From Lachnospiraceae bacterium (GTDB lineage: Bacteria > Bacillota > Clostridia > Lachnospirales > Lachnospiraceae), in assembly GCA_016297945.1 (NCBI GenBank), contig JAEDFR010000014.1:1-40561 (forward strand): DNA of 40,561 bases, given 5' to 3'. A program made the translations under genes and the position numbers. Below are positions 1-8,233 of this stretch, one piece after another (position 1 is the stretch's first letter; each line of letters opens with the position of its first letter). The notes under the pieces were generated by a model. The model saw nothing but the letters and a program-made list of their open reading frames with translations. It did not search any database and had not been told where the DNA came from.

Positions 1-2
1 CG

Positions 3-392
3 GAAAATGTGCAGGCCGGAGACGGAACATTTAAATTTATTCTGGCAAGTAATATTGAAGAACAGGATTTGCAGGTTCGTTTAAGCACCATGATGCAGGA
101 AATCACACAGCAGGGTGACAGGATTTCCAAGAAAATGGATGTTCGGGATATGAAAAAGTATCGGGCGTTGATTAAAGACTTTATGAATGAGATTGTAAAT
201 CGCAGTCATAAGTTTTCCAGAGAGAATTTTTTAGATAAAAAGGGACGTCATCGCGTTTACGGCATTATTCGTCAAGTGGATGATACCCTCGATGAACTGG
301 CAAGAGAGCTTGTCAAGGATGAAAAAGACCATATAGCGATTTTAAGTCGAATTGACGAAATCAGAGGATTGCTTTTAGATATTTTTACGTAG
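3..392 (+). CDS. yaaR: YaaR-family (DUF327) protein, 5' end outside window
   Basis: Small, charged, mostly helical protein resembling the YaaR/DUF327 family, which in Firmicutes sits just before holB. Its biochemical role is unknown. The reading frame is open to the left edge, and the first possible start inside the window (GTG at 9) has no ribosome binding site, so the gene very probably begins upstream. About 127 residues are visible against roughly 145 usual for the family. It is followed after 16 bases by holB, ricT, trmN6 and rsmI on the same strand, the conserved Firmicutes order, which suggests one operon. The family call rests on both sequence character and synteny. Confidence 0.8.
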   Translation, partial: ENVQAGDGTFKFILASNIEEQDLQVRLSTMMQEITQQGDRISKKMDVRDMKKYRALIKDFMNEIVNRSHKFSRENFLDKKGRHRVYGIIRQVDDTLDELARELVKDEKDHIAILSRIDEIRGLLLDIFT

Positions 393-408
393 AAGAGAAG
401 GTGAAAAG

Positions 409-1398
409 ATGGCAACATTTCAAGATATTATAGGACAGGAGCAAATCGTTGAGCATTTAAAGACCGCTGTAAAAACAGATCAGGTAAATCATGCTTATGT
501 TATTCAGGGAGAACGAAGCAGCGGCAAGGAATTTATTGCCAAGGTTTTTGCAGAGGCATTGCAGTGCGAAAATCAAAAGGACGGAGATGCTTGTGGCGAA
601 TGTCATTCCTGTAAACAGGCAGAAGGTGGAAACCAGCCTGATATTATTAAGGTAACACATGAAAAGCCCAATACCATTGGAGTAGAAGACATCCGTAAGA
701 TTACCCAGGATGTGGTCATTAAGCCTTATAGCAGCAAAAGAAAAATCTATATTATTAATGAAGCGGAAAAGATGACGGTTCAGGCGCAGAATGCCTTGTT
801 AAAAACCTTAGAGGAGCCCCCGTCATACGCAGTGATTATTTTATTGACAACCAATGTGGATGCATTGCTGCAGACCATTCAGAGCCGGTGCATCCTGCTT
901 ACCATGAAACCGGTAAGGGACGAACTGGTAAAAAAATATCTGATGCAGGATGTAAAGGTTCCTGATTATAAAGCGGATGTTTGCGTTGCGTTTGCAAGGG
1001 GAAATGTCGGACGTGCAAAGGCATTGGCATCCAGTGAGGAATTTGACAATATCAAGCATGATGCGGTAGCATTGTTAAAGTATATTCGTGATATGGAAAT
1101 CTCAGATATTCTGACAGCAATTAAAAAGATTTCCGAATATAAACTCGAAATTGATGATTATCTGGATATTATGGCAGTCTGGTACCGTGATGTGCTTTTA
1201 TTTAAAGCAACCAACGATATCAATCATCTGATTTTCAGAGATGAATTGCCTTATATCAAAAAAACGGCTGATCAAAGTACGTATGAGGGAATTGAAATTA
1301 TTATCGATGCTTTGGAAACAGCCAAATCAAGACTGAAAGCAAATGTTAATTTTGATCTTACGATGGAATTATTGCTCTTAACGATGAAGGAGAATTAA
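409..1398 (+). CDS. holB: DNA polymerase III delta' subunit
   Basis: Clamp-loader subunit of the replicative polymerase, 329 residues, normal for the family. The N-terminal AAA+ fold has a degenerate P-loop (GERSSGK at about 34-40, followed by Glu instead of Ser/Thr), as expected for delta', which need not bind ATP. A four-cysteine zinc module lies at C53, C62, C65 and C68. The sensor region includes LLKTLEEPP and the SRC motif in TIQSRC, which supplies the arginine finger in delta' proteins. The start at ATG 409 has an AAGGTG ribosome binding site five bases upstream. It lies between yaaR and ricT, the usual Firmicutes neighbours. Confidence 0.95.
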   Translation: MATFQDIIGQEQIVEHLKTAVKTDQVNHAYVIQGERSSGKEFIAKVFAEALQCENQKDGDACGECHSCKQAEGGNQPDIIKVTHEKPNTIGVEDIRKITQDVVIKPYSSKRKIYIINEAEKMTVQAQNALLKTLEEPPSYAVIILLTTNVDALLQTIQSRCILLTMKPVRDELVKKYLMQDVKVPDYKADVCVAFARGNVGRAKALASSEEFDNIKHDAVALLKYIRDMEISDILTAIKKISEYKLEIDDYLDIMAVWYRDVLLFKATNDINHLIFRDELPYIKKTADQSTYEGIEIIIDALETAKSRLKANVNFDLTMELLLLTMKEN

Positions 1399-1399
1399 T

Positions 1400-2308
1400 A
1401 TGCAAAAAATAATTGGAGTGCGTTTTCGTACTGCGGGAAAAGTCTATTTTTTTAATCCCAAGGAATTATTTATAAAAAAAGGTGACCACGTCATTGTTGA
1501 AACTGCGCGTGGATTGGAATACGGAACTGTAGTCAGCGGAGTTCAGGAGATGGAGGATGAAAAGATTGCACAGCCCCTAAAACCTGTTTTACGTGTAGCA
1601 ACAGCTTATGATGAAAGGCAGCAGGCAGAAAATGTTGAAAAGGAAAAAGAAGCTTTTCAAATTTGTCTGGAGAAAATTCGTAAGCATGGCTTAAAAATGA
1701 AGCTGATTGATACAGAATATACATTTGACAATAATAAAATCTTATTTTATTTCACAGCCGATGGAAGAATTGATTTCAGAGAGCTGGTAAAAGATCTGGC
1801 AGCTGTTTTTAAAACAAGGATTGAACTGCGTCAGATCGGTGTCCGGGATGAGACAAAGATTTTGGGAGGTATCGGCATTTGCGGAAGACCTTTGTGCTGT
1901 CATACATTTTTATCGGAGTTTGCACCTGTTTCCATCAAAATGGCAAAGGAACAGAATTTGTCTCTAAATCCCACAAAGATATCCGGAGTTTGCGGAAGAC
2001 TGATGTGTTGTCTGAAGAATGAAGAAGAAACATATGAAGAGTTAAACAGAAAGCTCCCCAATGTCGGAGATCATGTGACCACACCTGATGGAAAACGCGG
2101 TGATGTGCATAGTGTAAACGTATTGCGCCAACTGGTAAAAGTTGTTGTGGATAATGGTGATGAAAAAGATATTGTAGAATATCATGTGGATGATTTGCGC
2201 TTCAAACGTCATCATAGAAAAGAAAAAATGGATGTAAATGATGCAGAATTAAAAGAATTGGAAAAACTGGAACGTCAGGAAGGAAAGTCAAAATTAGATG
2301 ACAACTAG
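1400..2308 (+). CDS. ricT: PSP1-domain regulatory iron-sulfur protein RicT (YaaT)
   Basis: 302-residue PSP1-family protein. In Bacillus subtilis, RicT joins RicA and RicF in a complex carrying [4Fe-4S] clusters that supports RNase Y-dependent mRNA processing, sporulation and competence; that role is transferred by homology. Visible here are the paired cysteine motifs CGRPLCC and CGRLMCC separated by roughly 40 residues, which are the candidate cluster ligands. The acidic, lysine-rich tail after about residue 265 looks disordered. The start at ATG 1400 follows an AAGGAG site lying inside the end of holB, so the two are probably translationally coupled. The 3' end overlaps trmN6 by 11 bases. 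Confidence 0.92.
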   Translation: MQKIIGVRFRTAGKVYFFNPKELFIKKGDHVIVETARGLEYGTVVSGVQEMEDEKIAQPLKPVLRVATAYDERQQAENVEKEKEAFQICLEKIRKHGLKMKLIDTEYTFDNNKILFYFTADGRIDFRELVKDLAAVFKTRIELRQIGVRDETKILGGIGICGRPLCCHTFLSEFAPVSIKMAKEQNLSLNPTKISGVCGRLMCCLKNEEETYEELNRKLPNVGDHVTTPDGKRGDVHSVNVLRQLVKVVVDNGDEKDIVEYHVDDLRFKRHHRKEKMDVNDAELKELEKLERQEGKSKLDDN

Positions 2309-3065
2309 GTTAAACGAAGGCGAAAGGCTGGATGACCTGGGACGAAAAGGATATCAGATTATTCAAAACCCCAAATTATTCTGTTTTGGTATAGATGCTG
2401 TTCTTTTGACCGGTTTTGCAAAAATTAAGCCGGGGGCAACGGTTTTGGATCTGGGAACAGGAACCGGCATTATTCCGATTTTATTAGAAGCCAAAACAGA
2501 GGCTTTGCATCTGACCGGCCTTGAGATACAAAAAGAAAGTGCTGATATGGCTTATCGAAGTGTTTTACACAATAAGCTGGAGCATAAAATTGATATTGTA
2601 CAAGGAGATATCAAGGAGGCTTCTTCTATTTTTCCTAAAGGAAACTTTGATGTTGTCACCTGCAATCCGCCTTATATGATTGGAGCTCATGGGCTTACCG
2701 GAGAAAATGAGCAAAAAACCATTGCCAGACATGAGGTATTGTGTTCTTTTGAAGATGTTGCCAGAGAAGCCTCAGCCTTGTTGAAACCGGGAGGAACCTT
2801 TTATCTGGTTCACAGGCCTTTTCGGCTTGTAGAGCTATTTGGCACCATGACAAGATATCAGTTAGAACCCAAACGGATGAAAATGGTTCATCCATATGTG
2901 GATAAAGAGCCGAACATGGTTTTAATTGAAGCAAAAAAGGGAGGAAAATCCCGGATAGAAATAGAAGCGCCTCTGATTGTGTATCAGAGTCCCGGCGTTT
3001 ATACAGATGAAATATATGATATTTATAAACCGCCGGAATATGACGACCGCATAAAAGCAGATTAG
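2298..3065 (+). CDS. trmN6: tRNA1(Val) A37 N6-methyltransferase-type SAM enzyme (YabB/TrmN6)
   Basis: 255-residue class I SAM-dependent methyltransferase. The nucleotide-binding glycine motif LDLGTGTGIIP is near residues 50-60 and the amino-methyltransferase motif NPPY is near 124-127, diagnostic of N6-adenine or related N-methylation. The nearest family is YabB/TrmN6, which modifies A37 of tRNA1(Val) in Escherichia coli; the exact substrate here is inferred. ATG 2298 lies inside the end of ricT with AGGAAAG about 10 bases upstream, so translational coupling is likely. B. subtilis has yabA between ricT and yabB; no such gene exists here. Confidence 0.88.
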   Translation: MTTRLNEGERLDDLGRKGYQIIQNPKLFCFGIDAVLLTGFAKIKPGATVLDLGTGTGIIPILLEAKTEALHLTGLEIQKESADMAYRSVLHNKLEHKIDIVQGDIKEASSIFPKGNFDVVTCNPPYMIGAHGLTGENEQKTIARHEVLCSFEDVAREASALLKPGGTFYLVHRPFRLVELFGTMTRYQLEPKRMKMVHPYVDKEPNMVLIEAKKGGKSRIEIEAPLIVYQSPGVYTDEIYDIYKPPEYDDRIKAD

Positions 3066-3073
3066 GAAATAAG

Positions 3074-3934
3074 ATGAGTGGAATTTTATATTTATGTGCG
3101 ACTCCCATCGGAAATCTGAAAGATATGACACCCCGGGTAAGGGAGACGCTAGAGCAGGTGGATTTAATTGCAGCTGAGGATACCAGAAACAGTATAAAGC
3201 TGTTGAATCATTTTGGAATCCGTACGCCTATGACCAGTTATCATGAATATAATAAAGTAGATAAAGCCAAAACCTTGATTGCGAAGCTCCATCAGGGACA
3301 GAATATTGCGCTTATTACAGATGCCGGAACTCCGGCTATCTCTGACCCTGGTGAAGTTCTGGTAGCAATGTGCATGGAACAAGGCATAAAAGTGACAAGT
3401 TTGCCGGGACCGGTTGCTTGTATTACAGCACTGACACTTTCCGGATTACCAACCAGAAGGTTTTGTTTTGAAGGATTTTTGCCTTCTGAAAAAAAGGAAC
3501 GAAGCTTGATTTTAGAAGAACTTTCGCAGGAATCCCGGACCATAATTTTGTATGAAGCCCCGCATCATTTAAAAAAGACGTTAAAAGAGCTTTTGGATGT
3601 GCTTGGAAATCGTAGGATTACGCTGTGTCGCGAGTTAACCAAAAAATATGAAGATGTCATGCCGATGTCATTAACCGAGGCAGTTTCTTATTATGAAAAG
3701 GAAGATCCCAGAGGAGAATATGTTCTTGTATTGGAGGGAAAAAGCCTGAACGATAAGAAAAAAGAAAAACAGACGGACTGGCAGACGGTTTCCATTGAAG
3801 AACATATGACCATGTATGAGCAAAACGGCATGGAACGAAAAGAGGCCATGAAGGCTGTCGCCAAGGACAGAGGAATTTCAAAACGGGAAGTTTACAAATA
3901 TCTTCTAAAAGATATTGACAAGGAAGATAGTTGA
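3074..3934 (+). CDS. rsmI: 16S rRNA (cytidine1402-2'-O)-methyltransferase
   Basis: 286-residue tetrapyrrole-methylase-fold enzyme that 2'-O-methylates C1402 in the decoding centre of 16S rRNA. Family motifs seen are LYLCATPIGNLKD at the N-terminus, AAEDTRNS, the glycine-rich ITDAGTPAISDPG, and SLPGP before the second lobe. The lysine-rich C-terminal segment (EQNGMERKEAMKAVAKDRG) is the small RsmI helical domain often found in Firmicutes. ATG 3074 has AGGAA upstream and lies nine bases after trmN6. It is the last gene of the replication and RNA-modification run before a 59-base gap to acpP. Confidence 0.95.
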   Translation: MSGILYLCATPIGNLKDMTPRVRETLEQVDLIAAEDTRNSIKLLNHFGIRTPMTSYHEYNKVDKAKTLIAKLHQGQNIALITDAGTPAISDPGEVLVAMCMEQGIKVTSLPGPVACITALTLSGLPTRRFCFEGFLPSEKKERSLILEELSQESRTIILYEAPHHLKKTLKELLDVLGNRRITLCRELTKKYEDVMPMSLTEAVSYYEKEDPRGEYVLVLEGKSLNDKKKEKQTDWQTVSIEEHMTMYEQNGMERKEAMKAVAKDRGISKREVYKYLLKDIDKEDS

Positions 3935-3993
3935 TAATATACTTTCGATAGTCAAAGCAAATATTTGATGATAATAATAAAGGAGAAGTGAAC

Positions 3994-4227
3994 ATGTTAG
4001 AAAGAGTTATTGAAATCATTGTTGAACAGCTTAGTGTTGATGGAGCGTCTATTACAGAAGAGACTTCTTTTAAAGATGATTTGGGAGCAGATTCTTTAGA
4101 CTTGTATGAATTGGTTATGGCTTTTGAAGAAGAGTACGGAGTAGAAATTCCTCCGGAAGATTTAGATGGATTGACAACTGTCGGAGCTGTAATTGAATAT
4201 ATGAAGAGCAAAGGCGTAGAGGCATAA
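3994..4227 (+). CDS. acpP: Acyl carrier protein
   Basis: 77-residue acidic four-helix carrier protein of type II fatty acid synthesis. The phosphopantetheine attachment serine is S34 in GADSLDLYEL, a slightly divergent form of the usual DSLD(T/S)VEL. The start is set at ATG 3994, not the in-frame GTG at 3988, because the AAGGAG site ending at 3985 is eight bases from ATG 3994. It is directly followed by fabZ, whose start lies two bases after the acpP stop. Only these two fatty-acid genes are here. The divergence from DSLDT leaves some chance that this is a specialised rather than the main ACP. Confidence 0.93.
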   Translation: MLERVIEIIVEQLSVDGASITEETSFKDDLGADSLDLYELVMAFEEEYGVEIPPEDLDGLTTVGAVIEYMKSKGVEA

Positions 4228-4228
4228 G

Positions 4229-4660
4229 ATGTCAGTATTATCAACAAAAGAGATTTTAGAAATTATTCCACACAGACACCCGTTTATGCTGATTGACACC
4301 ATCGAGGAATTAGAGCCGGGTGTGAAAGCAATTGGCAAGAAATGCGTATCCTTCAATGAACTATTTTTTGCGGGTCATTTTCCTACAGAGCCTGTTATGC
4401 CCGGGGTATTGATTATTGAAGCACTGGCACAGGTTGGAGCAGTTGCAATTTTGAGTATGCCTGAAAACAAAGGCAAGATTGCTTATTTTGGAGGCATAAA
4501 AGAAGCGCGTTTTAAAGGAATGGTAAAACCCGGAGATGTCCTGATGCTGGAGACAGAAATTATTCGTGTCAAAGGGCCTGTCGGTGTTGGAAAAGCAAAT
4601 GCTTATGTTGACGGAAAGCTTGTCTGCAAAGCTGAACTGACATTTGCGTTGGGTAACTGA
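4229..4660 (+). CDS. fabZ: 3-hydroxyacyl-ACP dehydratase FabZ
   Basis: 143-residue hot-dog-fold dehydratase of type II fatty acid synthesis, removing water from (3R)-hydroxyacyl-ACP to give trans-2-enoyl-ACP. The family opening IPHRHPFMLID is present. The catalytic histidine is H50 in GHFP and the catalytic glutamate is E64 in the PVMPGVLIIEALAQ stretch. It starts two bases after acpP and takes its ribosome binding site (GAGG) from the end of that gene, so the pair is coupled. An intrinsic terminator follows at once. The product would be a substrate for an enoyl reductase such as the fabV-like gene at 31939. Confidence 0.96.
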   Translation: MSVLSTKEILEIIPHRHPFMLIDTIEELEPGVKAIGKKCVSFNELFFAGHFPTEPVMPGVLIIEALAQVGAVAILSMPENKGKIAYFGGIKEARFKGMVKPGDVLMLETEIIRVKGPVGVGKANAYVDGKLVCKAELTFALGN

Positions 4661-4678
4661 GAATTCCTAGCATGTATA

Positions 4679-4708
4679 AAAACCGGATGTGATTTCACAT
4701 CCGGTTTT
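4679..4708. terminator. Bidirectional intrinsic terminator between fabZ and the DHH gene
   Basis: A perfect 12-bp stem (4681-4692 with 4695-4706) with a two-base apparent loop is flanked by A residues on the left and a T-rich tract on the right. It can therefore end both the plus-strand fabZ transcript and the minus-strand gene whose stop codon is at 4716. Confidence 0.9.
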
Positions 4709-4715
4709 ATTGTTT

Positions 4716-5636
4716 TTAAGCATTAGCCAAAGCACAAAGCTCATCTAGCATTTTGGGCAATTCTGTTTCCATATTCTCGTCTGAAAATTGACAAGTGCCG
4801 ACTTTTTTGTGACCGCCGCCACCGTATTTGAGCATCAGACTACCGACATTGACATTGCTGGTCTTATTTAAAATGCTGTAACCTACGGCAGCAGAGCATC
4901 CGACACCACCTTTTCCGCTGACAATCCATGCAGAAATATTCTGATCAGGATACAGACTATAAATCATAAAACGATTGCCGGTGTAAATCGGATCAATACC
5001 TCTTAAGTCTGTAACGATAACATTACCTTTTACCCAGCTGTATGTATGAACCATTGTTTTGAATTTTTCTGTTTGCTCATTGTAAATCTCAATACGTTCC
5101 TGAATATCGGGAAGCGCCAAGATTTCATCTGTTGTCATGGTACGGCAGGCATCAATCAGTTTTTCCATCAACTGATAATTGGAAATGGTAAAGTTGCGGA
5201 AACGACCTAAACCGGTACGGGGATCCATTAAGAAACCGATTAAAATCCATCCTTTAGGATTTTGAACTTCGTCAATGGTCAAGTCTCCCGAATCCACTTT
5301 ATCTACAGCTACCATCATATCATCGAACTGAGGAAAACGATCACGTCCTCCGTAATATTCATAAATAATTCTTGCACAAGAAGGAGTGATACGACTTTCT
5401 CCTTTGTATTTACCTTCTAAAGCAAGTCTTTCATGCTCGCTGGAATGATGATCGAACCAAAGACCGCATCCTTCAACAAAGGGAACATTGGCAAGACAGT
5501 CATTTTCTGTTACTTCTACCAGTCCATCCTGCAAATCCTTTGGATGTGCGAATTTCCAGCTGTCAATAATGCCGGCTTCTTTTAACAGAGCGCCGCATGC
5601 AAGTCCGTCAAAATCTGAACGTGTAATTAACCTCAT
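4716..5636 (-). CDS. DHH-family phosphoesterase
   Basis: 306-residue DHH/DHHA1-superfamily protein, related to exopolyphosphatases and oligoribonucleotide or cyclic-dinucleotide phosphodiesterases. Motif I appears as TRSDFDGLACG (residues 4-14), the signature DHH as LWFDHHSSEH, and the C-terminal DHHA1 glycine motif as YGGGGHKKVGTCQF. These imply a two-metal (Mn) phosphodiesterase. The substrate cannot be told from sequence. The start is placed at the methionine at 5636 because a perfect AAGGAG lies eight bases upstream; an in-frame ATG at 5672 has no such site. It is transcribed alone, converging on fabZ. A nine-base G tract (plus-strand C at 5684-5692) lies in its leader. Confidence 0.88.
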   Translation of the reverse strand: MRLITRSDFDGLACGALLKEAGIIDSWKFAHPKDLQDGLVEVTENDCLANVPFVEGCGLWFDHHSSEHERLALEGKYKGESRITPSCARIIYEYYGGRDRFPQFDDMMVAVDKVDSGDLTIDEVQNPKGWILIGFLMDPRTGLGRFRNFTISNYQLMEKLIDACRTMTTDEILALPDIQERIEIYNEQTEKFKTMVHTYSWVKGNVIVTDLRGIDPIYTGNRFMIYSLYPDQNISAWIVSGKGGVGCSAAVGYSILNKTSNVNVGSLMLKYGGGGHKKVGTCQFSDENMETELPKMLDELCALANA

Positions 5637-5878
5637 AAGTGAAACTCCTTCTCTTTTATACAAATCTATCATTTGGGGACAATCCCCCCCCCATACTCAT
5701 GATTAATACTATTATAGACAATTATATCTGTTTTTTCAATATTCTGTTTTCTTAAAAAGCATGTAGTTTACTATTTTTTAAAATATAAAAAGGATATTTT
5801 TAAAAAGAAAATCCATATCCATATATTAAAGAAAAAAACTGTTTAGGAAAAAGTAATAAATCAAGGCTTTCTATCATA

Positions 5879-5892
5879 GTTTATTGATAAAC
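5879..5892. promoter_or_regulatory. 14-bp perfect palindrome upstream of spmA
   Basis: GTTTATTGATAAAC is a perfect dyad (6-bp arms, TG centre) 26 bases before the spmA start, in an otherwise very AT-rich 246-bp gap (5673-5918) in which I see no other gene. It could be an operator or part of a sporulation-type promoter region. No regulator can be named. Confidence 0.3.
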
Positions 5893-5918
5893 ATAATACT
5901 CAGAAACGGACATAAAAT

Positions 5919-6599
5919 ATGCTGAATTATATCTGGGCATTTATGATTTTAATCGGAATTGGATATGGTGCATTTTGCGGAAATATGGCAGAGATATCGG
6001 GCGGTGTCATTGATTCGGCAAAAGAGGCGGTGGAATTATGCATTACAATGCTGGGAATTGTGGGTTTTTGGACCGGACTGATGGAAGTAGCCAAAGAATC
6101 GGGGCTGGTAGGTGGTTTGACAAAACTTTTAACTCCGATATTACGTTTTCTATTTCCGAGAATCCCCAAAGAACATAAAGCTTTTCAATATATTTCCGTC
6201 AATTTTATTGCCAATATTCTGGGATTGGGATGGGCGGCCACACCTGCCGGACTAAAAGCGATGGAAGAGCTGGCGGCGCTGAAAAGGGAAGGGGAGAAAA
6301 ACAAAAATGGACAATTGCAGGATAAGATATACAATTATAAAAATAGTCACGGCATAAAGCAAAAAATAGATGAACAAAAAGACACACATCCGGATATTGC
6401 CAGTAATGAAATGTGTATATTTTTGATTATGAATATTTCTTCTCTTCAGTTAATTCCGGTTAATATCATTGCCTATCGAAGCCAGTACGGAAGTAGAAAT
6501 CCCGCGGTGATTATCGTGCCGGCAATTCTTGCGACCTTGATCAGTACATTGACGGCAGTCATTTTTTGTAAAATTATGGATATGGGTAAAAGAGAATGA
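5919..6599 (+). CDS. spmA: Spore maturation protein A
   Basis: 226-residue integral membrane protein of the SpmA / nucleoside-recognition (Gate) domain family. With SpmB it promotes spore core dehydration in Bacillus and Clostridium. Seen are an N-terminal hydrophobic helix, the conserved region GFWTGLMEVAKESGL, GLGWAATPAGLKAM in the middle, and SLQLIPVNIIAYRSQYGS followed by a final membrane helix. It is longer than typical SpmA of about 195 residues because of a hydrophilic lysine-rich insertion around residues 122-155. The ATG at 5919 has only a weak ribosome binding site (CGGA). The stop overlaps spmB by four bases, so the two are coupled. Confidence 0.92.
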   Translation: MLNYIWAFMILIGIGYGAFCGNMAEISGGVIDSAKEAVELCITMLGIVGFWTGLMEVAKESGLVGGLTKLLTPILRFLFPRIPKEHKAFQYISVNFIANILGLGWAATPAGLKAMEELAALKREGEKNKNGQLQDKIYNYKNSHGIKQKIDEQKDTHPDIASNEMCIFLIMNISSLQLIPVNIIAYRSQYGSRNPAVIIVPAILATLISTLTAVIFCKIMDMGKRE

Positions 6600-7135
6600 G
6601 AGTATTGGCAAATCTATCAAATTTAATGATTCCGGTTTTTATTTTTTATATTGTGGCTTATGGTTTTGCGGCCAAAACGCCGGTTTATGATGTTTTCATC
6701 AAAGGGGTAAAAGAAGGATTGAAAACGGTTGTAGGAATTGTGCCTACCCTGATTGGACTAATGATTGCGGTAGGAATTTTACGGGCTTCGGGTGTTTTGG
6801 AATTTGTGGGCAAACTTTTGGGGAATTTTACCGATCCGATTGGATTTCCGGGTGCTCTGGTTCCGCTAACGTTTGTAAAAATGTTTTCTTCTTCTGCAGC
6901 AACCGGGCTGGTATTGGATATCTTTAAACAATATGGTCCGGATTCAAAAATTGGTTTAATGACATCTTTGATGATGAGTTCGACGGAAACGATTTTTTAT
7001 ACCATGTCGGTTTATTTTATGGTCGCAAAAGTACAAAAAGTGCGATTTACATTAAGTGGTGCGTTGCTGGCAACATTAGCCGGAACAATAGCCAGTGTGA
7101 TTTTGGCGCAGAGTACTTATTCTTTACTTTTTTGA
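6596..7135 (+). CDS. spmB: Spore maturation protein B
   Basis: 179-residue membrane protein, the partner of SpmA, near the usual 178-residue length. Characteristic segments are VKEGLKTVVGIVPTLIGLM, GFPGALVPLTFVKMFSSSAATGLV, and MMSSTETIFYTMSVYF near the end. The ATG at 6596 overlaps the spmA stop (ATGA), the usual arrangement for this pair. Its presence suggests an endospore-forming lineage, although spm genes are also kept in some Lachnospiraceae not known to sporulate. Confidence 0.92.
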   Translation: MRVLANLSNLMIPVFIFYIVAYGFAAKTPVYDVFIKGVKEGLKTVVGIVPTLIGLMIAVGILRASGVLEFVGKLLGNFTDPIGFPGALVPLTFVKMFSSSAATGLVLDIFKQYGPDSKIGLMTSLMMSSTETIFYTMSVYFMVAKVQKVRFTLSGALLATLAGTIASVILAQSTYSLLF

Positions 7136-7160
7136 ATTTGAAACATATAATATTTTTGTT

Positions 7161-8108
7161 ATGGAGAATTTACTTTTTTCGCTCAATGCAACTATTCCGG
7201 TCTTTTTAACCATGCTGATAGGTTATCTGCTGAAACAGACCGGACTTTTGGACGAGCCTTTTGTAAAGACATTAAACAAATTTAATTTTCGAGTCACCTT
7301 GCCGGCCATGCTTTTTGAAGATCTGCTTCATTCAGATTTTTCATCGGTATGGGATGGCAGGTATGTTTTATTCTGTTTTCTTGTAACGGCAATCAGTATT
7401 CTTTCGATGTGGATGTTAAGCATTATCTTTTTAAAGGATAAAGATTTAGTCGGAGAGTTTACGCAGGCCTGCTATCGGAGCAGTGCGGCGGTTTTAGGCC
7501 TTGCCTTTATTCAGAATATCTATGGGACATCTCAGATGGCACCGCTTATGATTATCGGAACGGTGCCACTTTATAATGTCATGGCTGTTGTGATTTTGTC
7601 TTTTACGGGCCCCAGTGAGCATCATCTGTCAAAAGATCGTCTCAAAAAATCATTGGCAGATATTGCAAAGAATCCCATTATTATCAGCATTTTTATAGGA
7701 ATGTTTGCATCCGTTCTGCATATAGAACTGCCTTTTATTCTGAACAAAACGCTTCACAATTTTTCCGTTTTGGCATCTCCGCTTGCTTTAATCGGATTGG
7801 GAGCGGGATTTGAAGGAAGAAAAGCAATCAAAAAAATCAAACCGACCATTATCTGTACGATGATAAAATTATTTGTCTGGCCGGCACTTTTTCTTCCGAT
7901 CGCATGTTATATGGGATTTGGAGGAGAAAAAATGGTTGCGATTTTAGTGATGCTCGGATCGGCAACCACACCAAGCTGTTATATTATGGCAAAAAATATG
8001 GGGCATGAAGGTGTACTGACATCGAGTACTGTGGTTTGTACGACATTGTTTAGTGCGGTCAGTCTGACTTTGTGGTTATTTTTGTTAAAAAATTTTGGTG
8101 TTATATAA
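7161..8108 (+). CDS. AEC-family (auxin efflux carrier-like) transporter
   Basis: 315-residue polytopic membrane protein with about ten hydrophobic segments, of the AEC family. Bacterial members move malate, malonate or other small organic acids, or are uncharacterised; no substrate can be assigned. The N-terminus (IPVFLTMLIGYLLKQTGL) and the conserved kinked helix region with FRVTLPAMLFEDLL are typical. The second half has LASPLALIGLGAGFEG and MLGSATTPSCYIMAKNMG, matching the inverted repeat of the first. ATG 7161 lacks an obvious ribosome binding site. It lies 25 bases after spmB but is probably functionally unrelated. Confidence 0.87.
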   Translation: MENLLFSLNATIPVFLTMLIGYLLKQTGLLDEPFVKTLNKFNFRVTLPAMLFEDLLHSDFSSVWDGRYVLFCFLVTAISILSMWMLSIIFLKDKDLVGEFTQACYRSSAAVLGLAFIQNIYGTSQMAPLMIIGTVPLYNVMAVVILSFTGPSEHHLSKDRLKKSLADIAKNPIIISIFIGMFASVLHIELPFILNKTLHNFSVLASPLALIGLGAGFEGRKAIKKIKPTIICTMIKLFVWPALFLPIACYMGFGGEKMVAILVMLGSATTPSCYIMAKNMGHEGVLTSSTVVCTTLFSAVSLTLWLFLLKNFGVI

Positions 8109-8233
8109 AAAGAAAATATAATGTGGCAACACGAAACCTGTGAGAAAAATAGCAATTTTTTAGAGCTAAACAATTGTAAAAAACAAACAGAGAAATATAA
8201 GTTTGAAAACTAAGGAAAAAGAGAGTGATTGAA

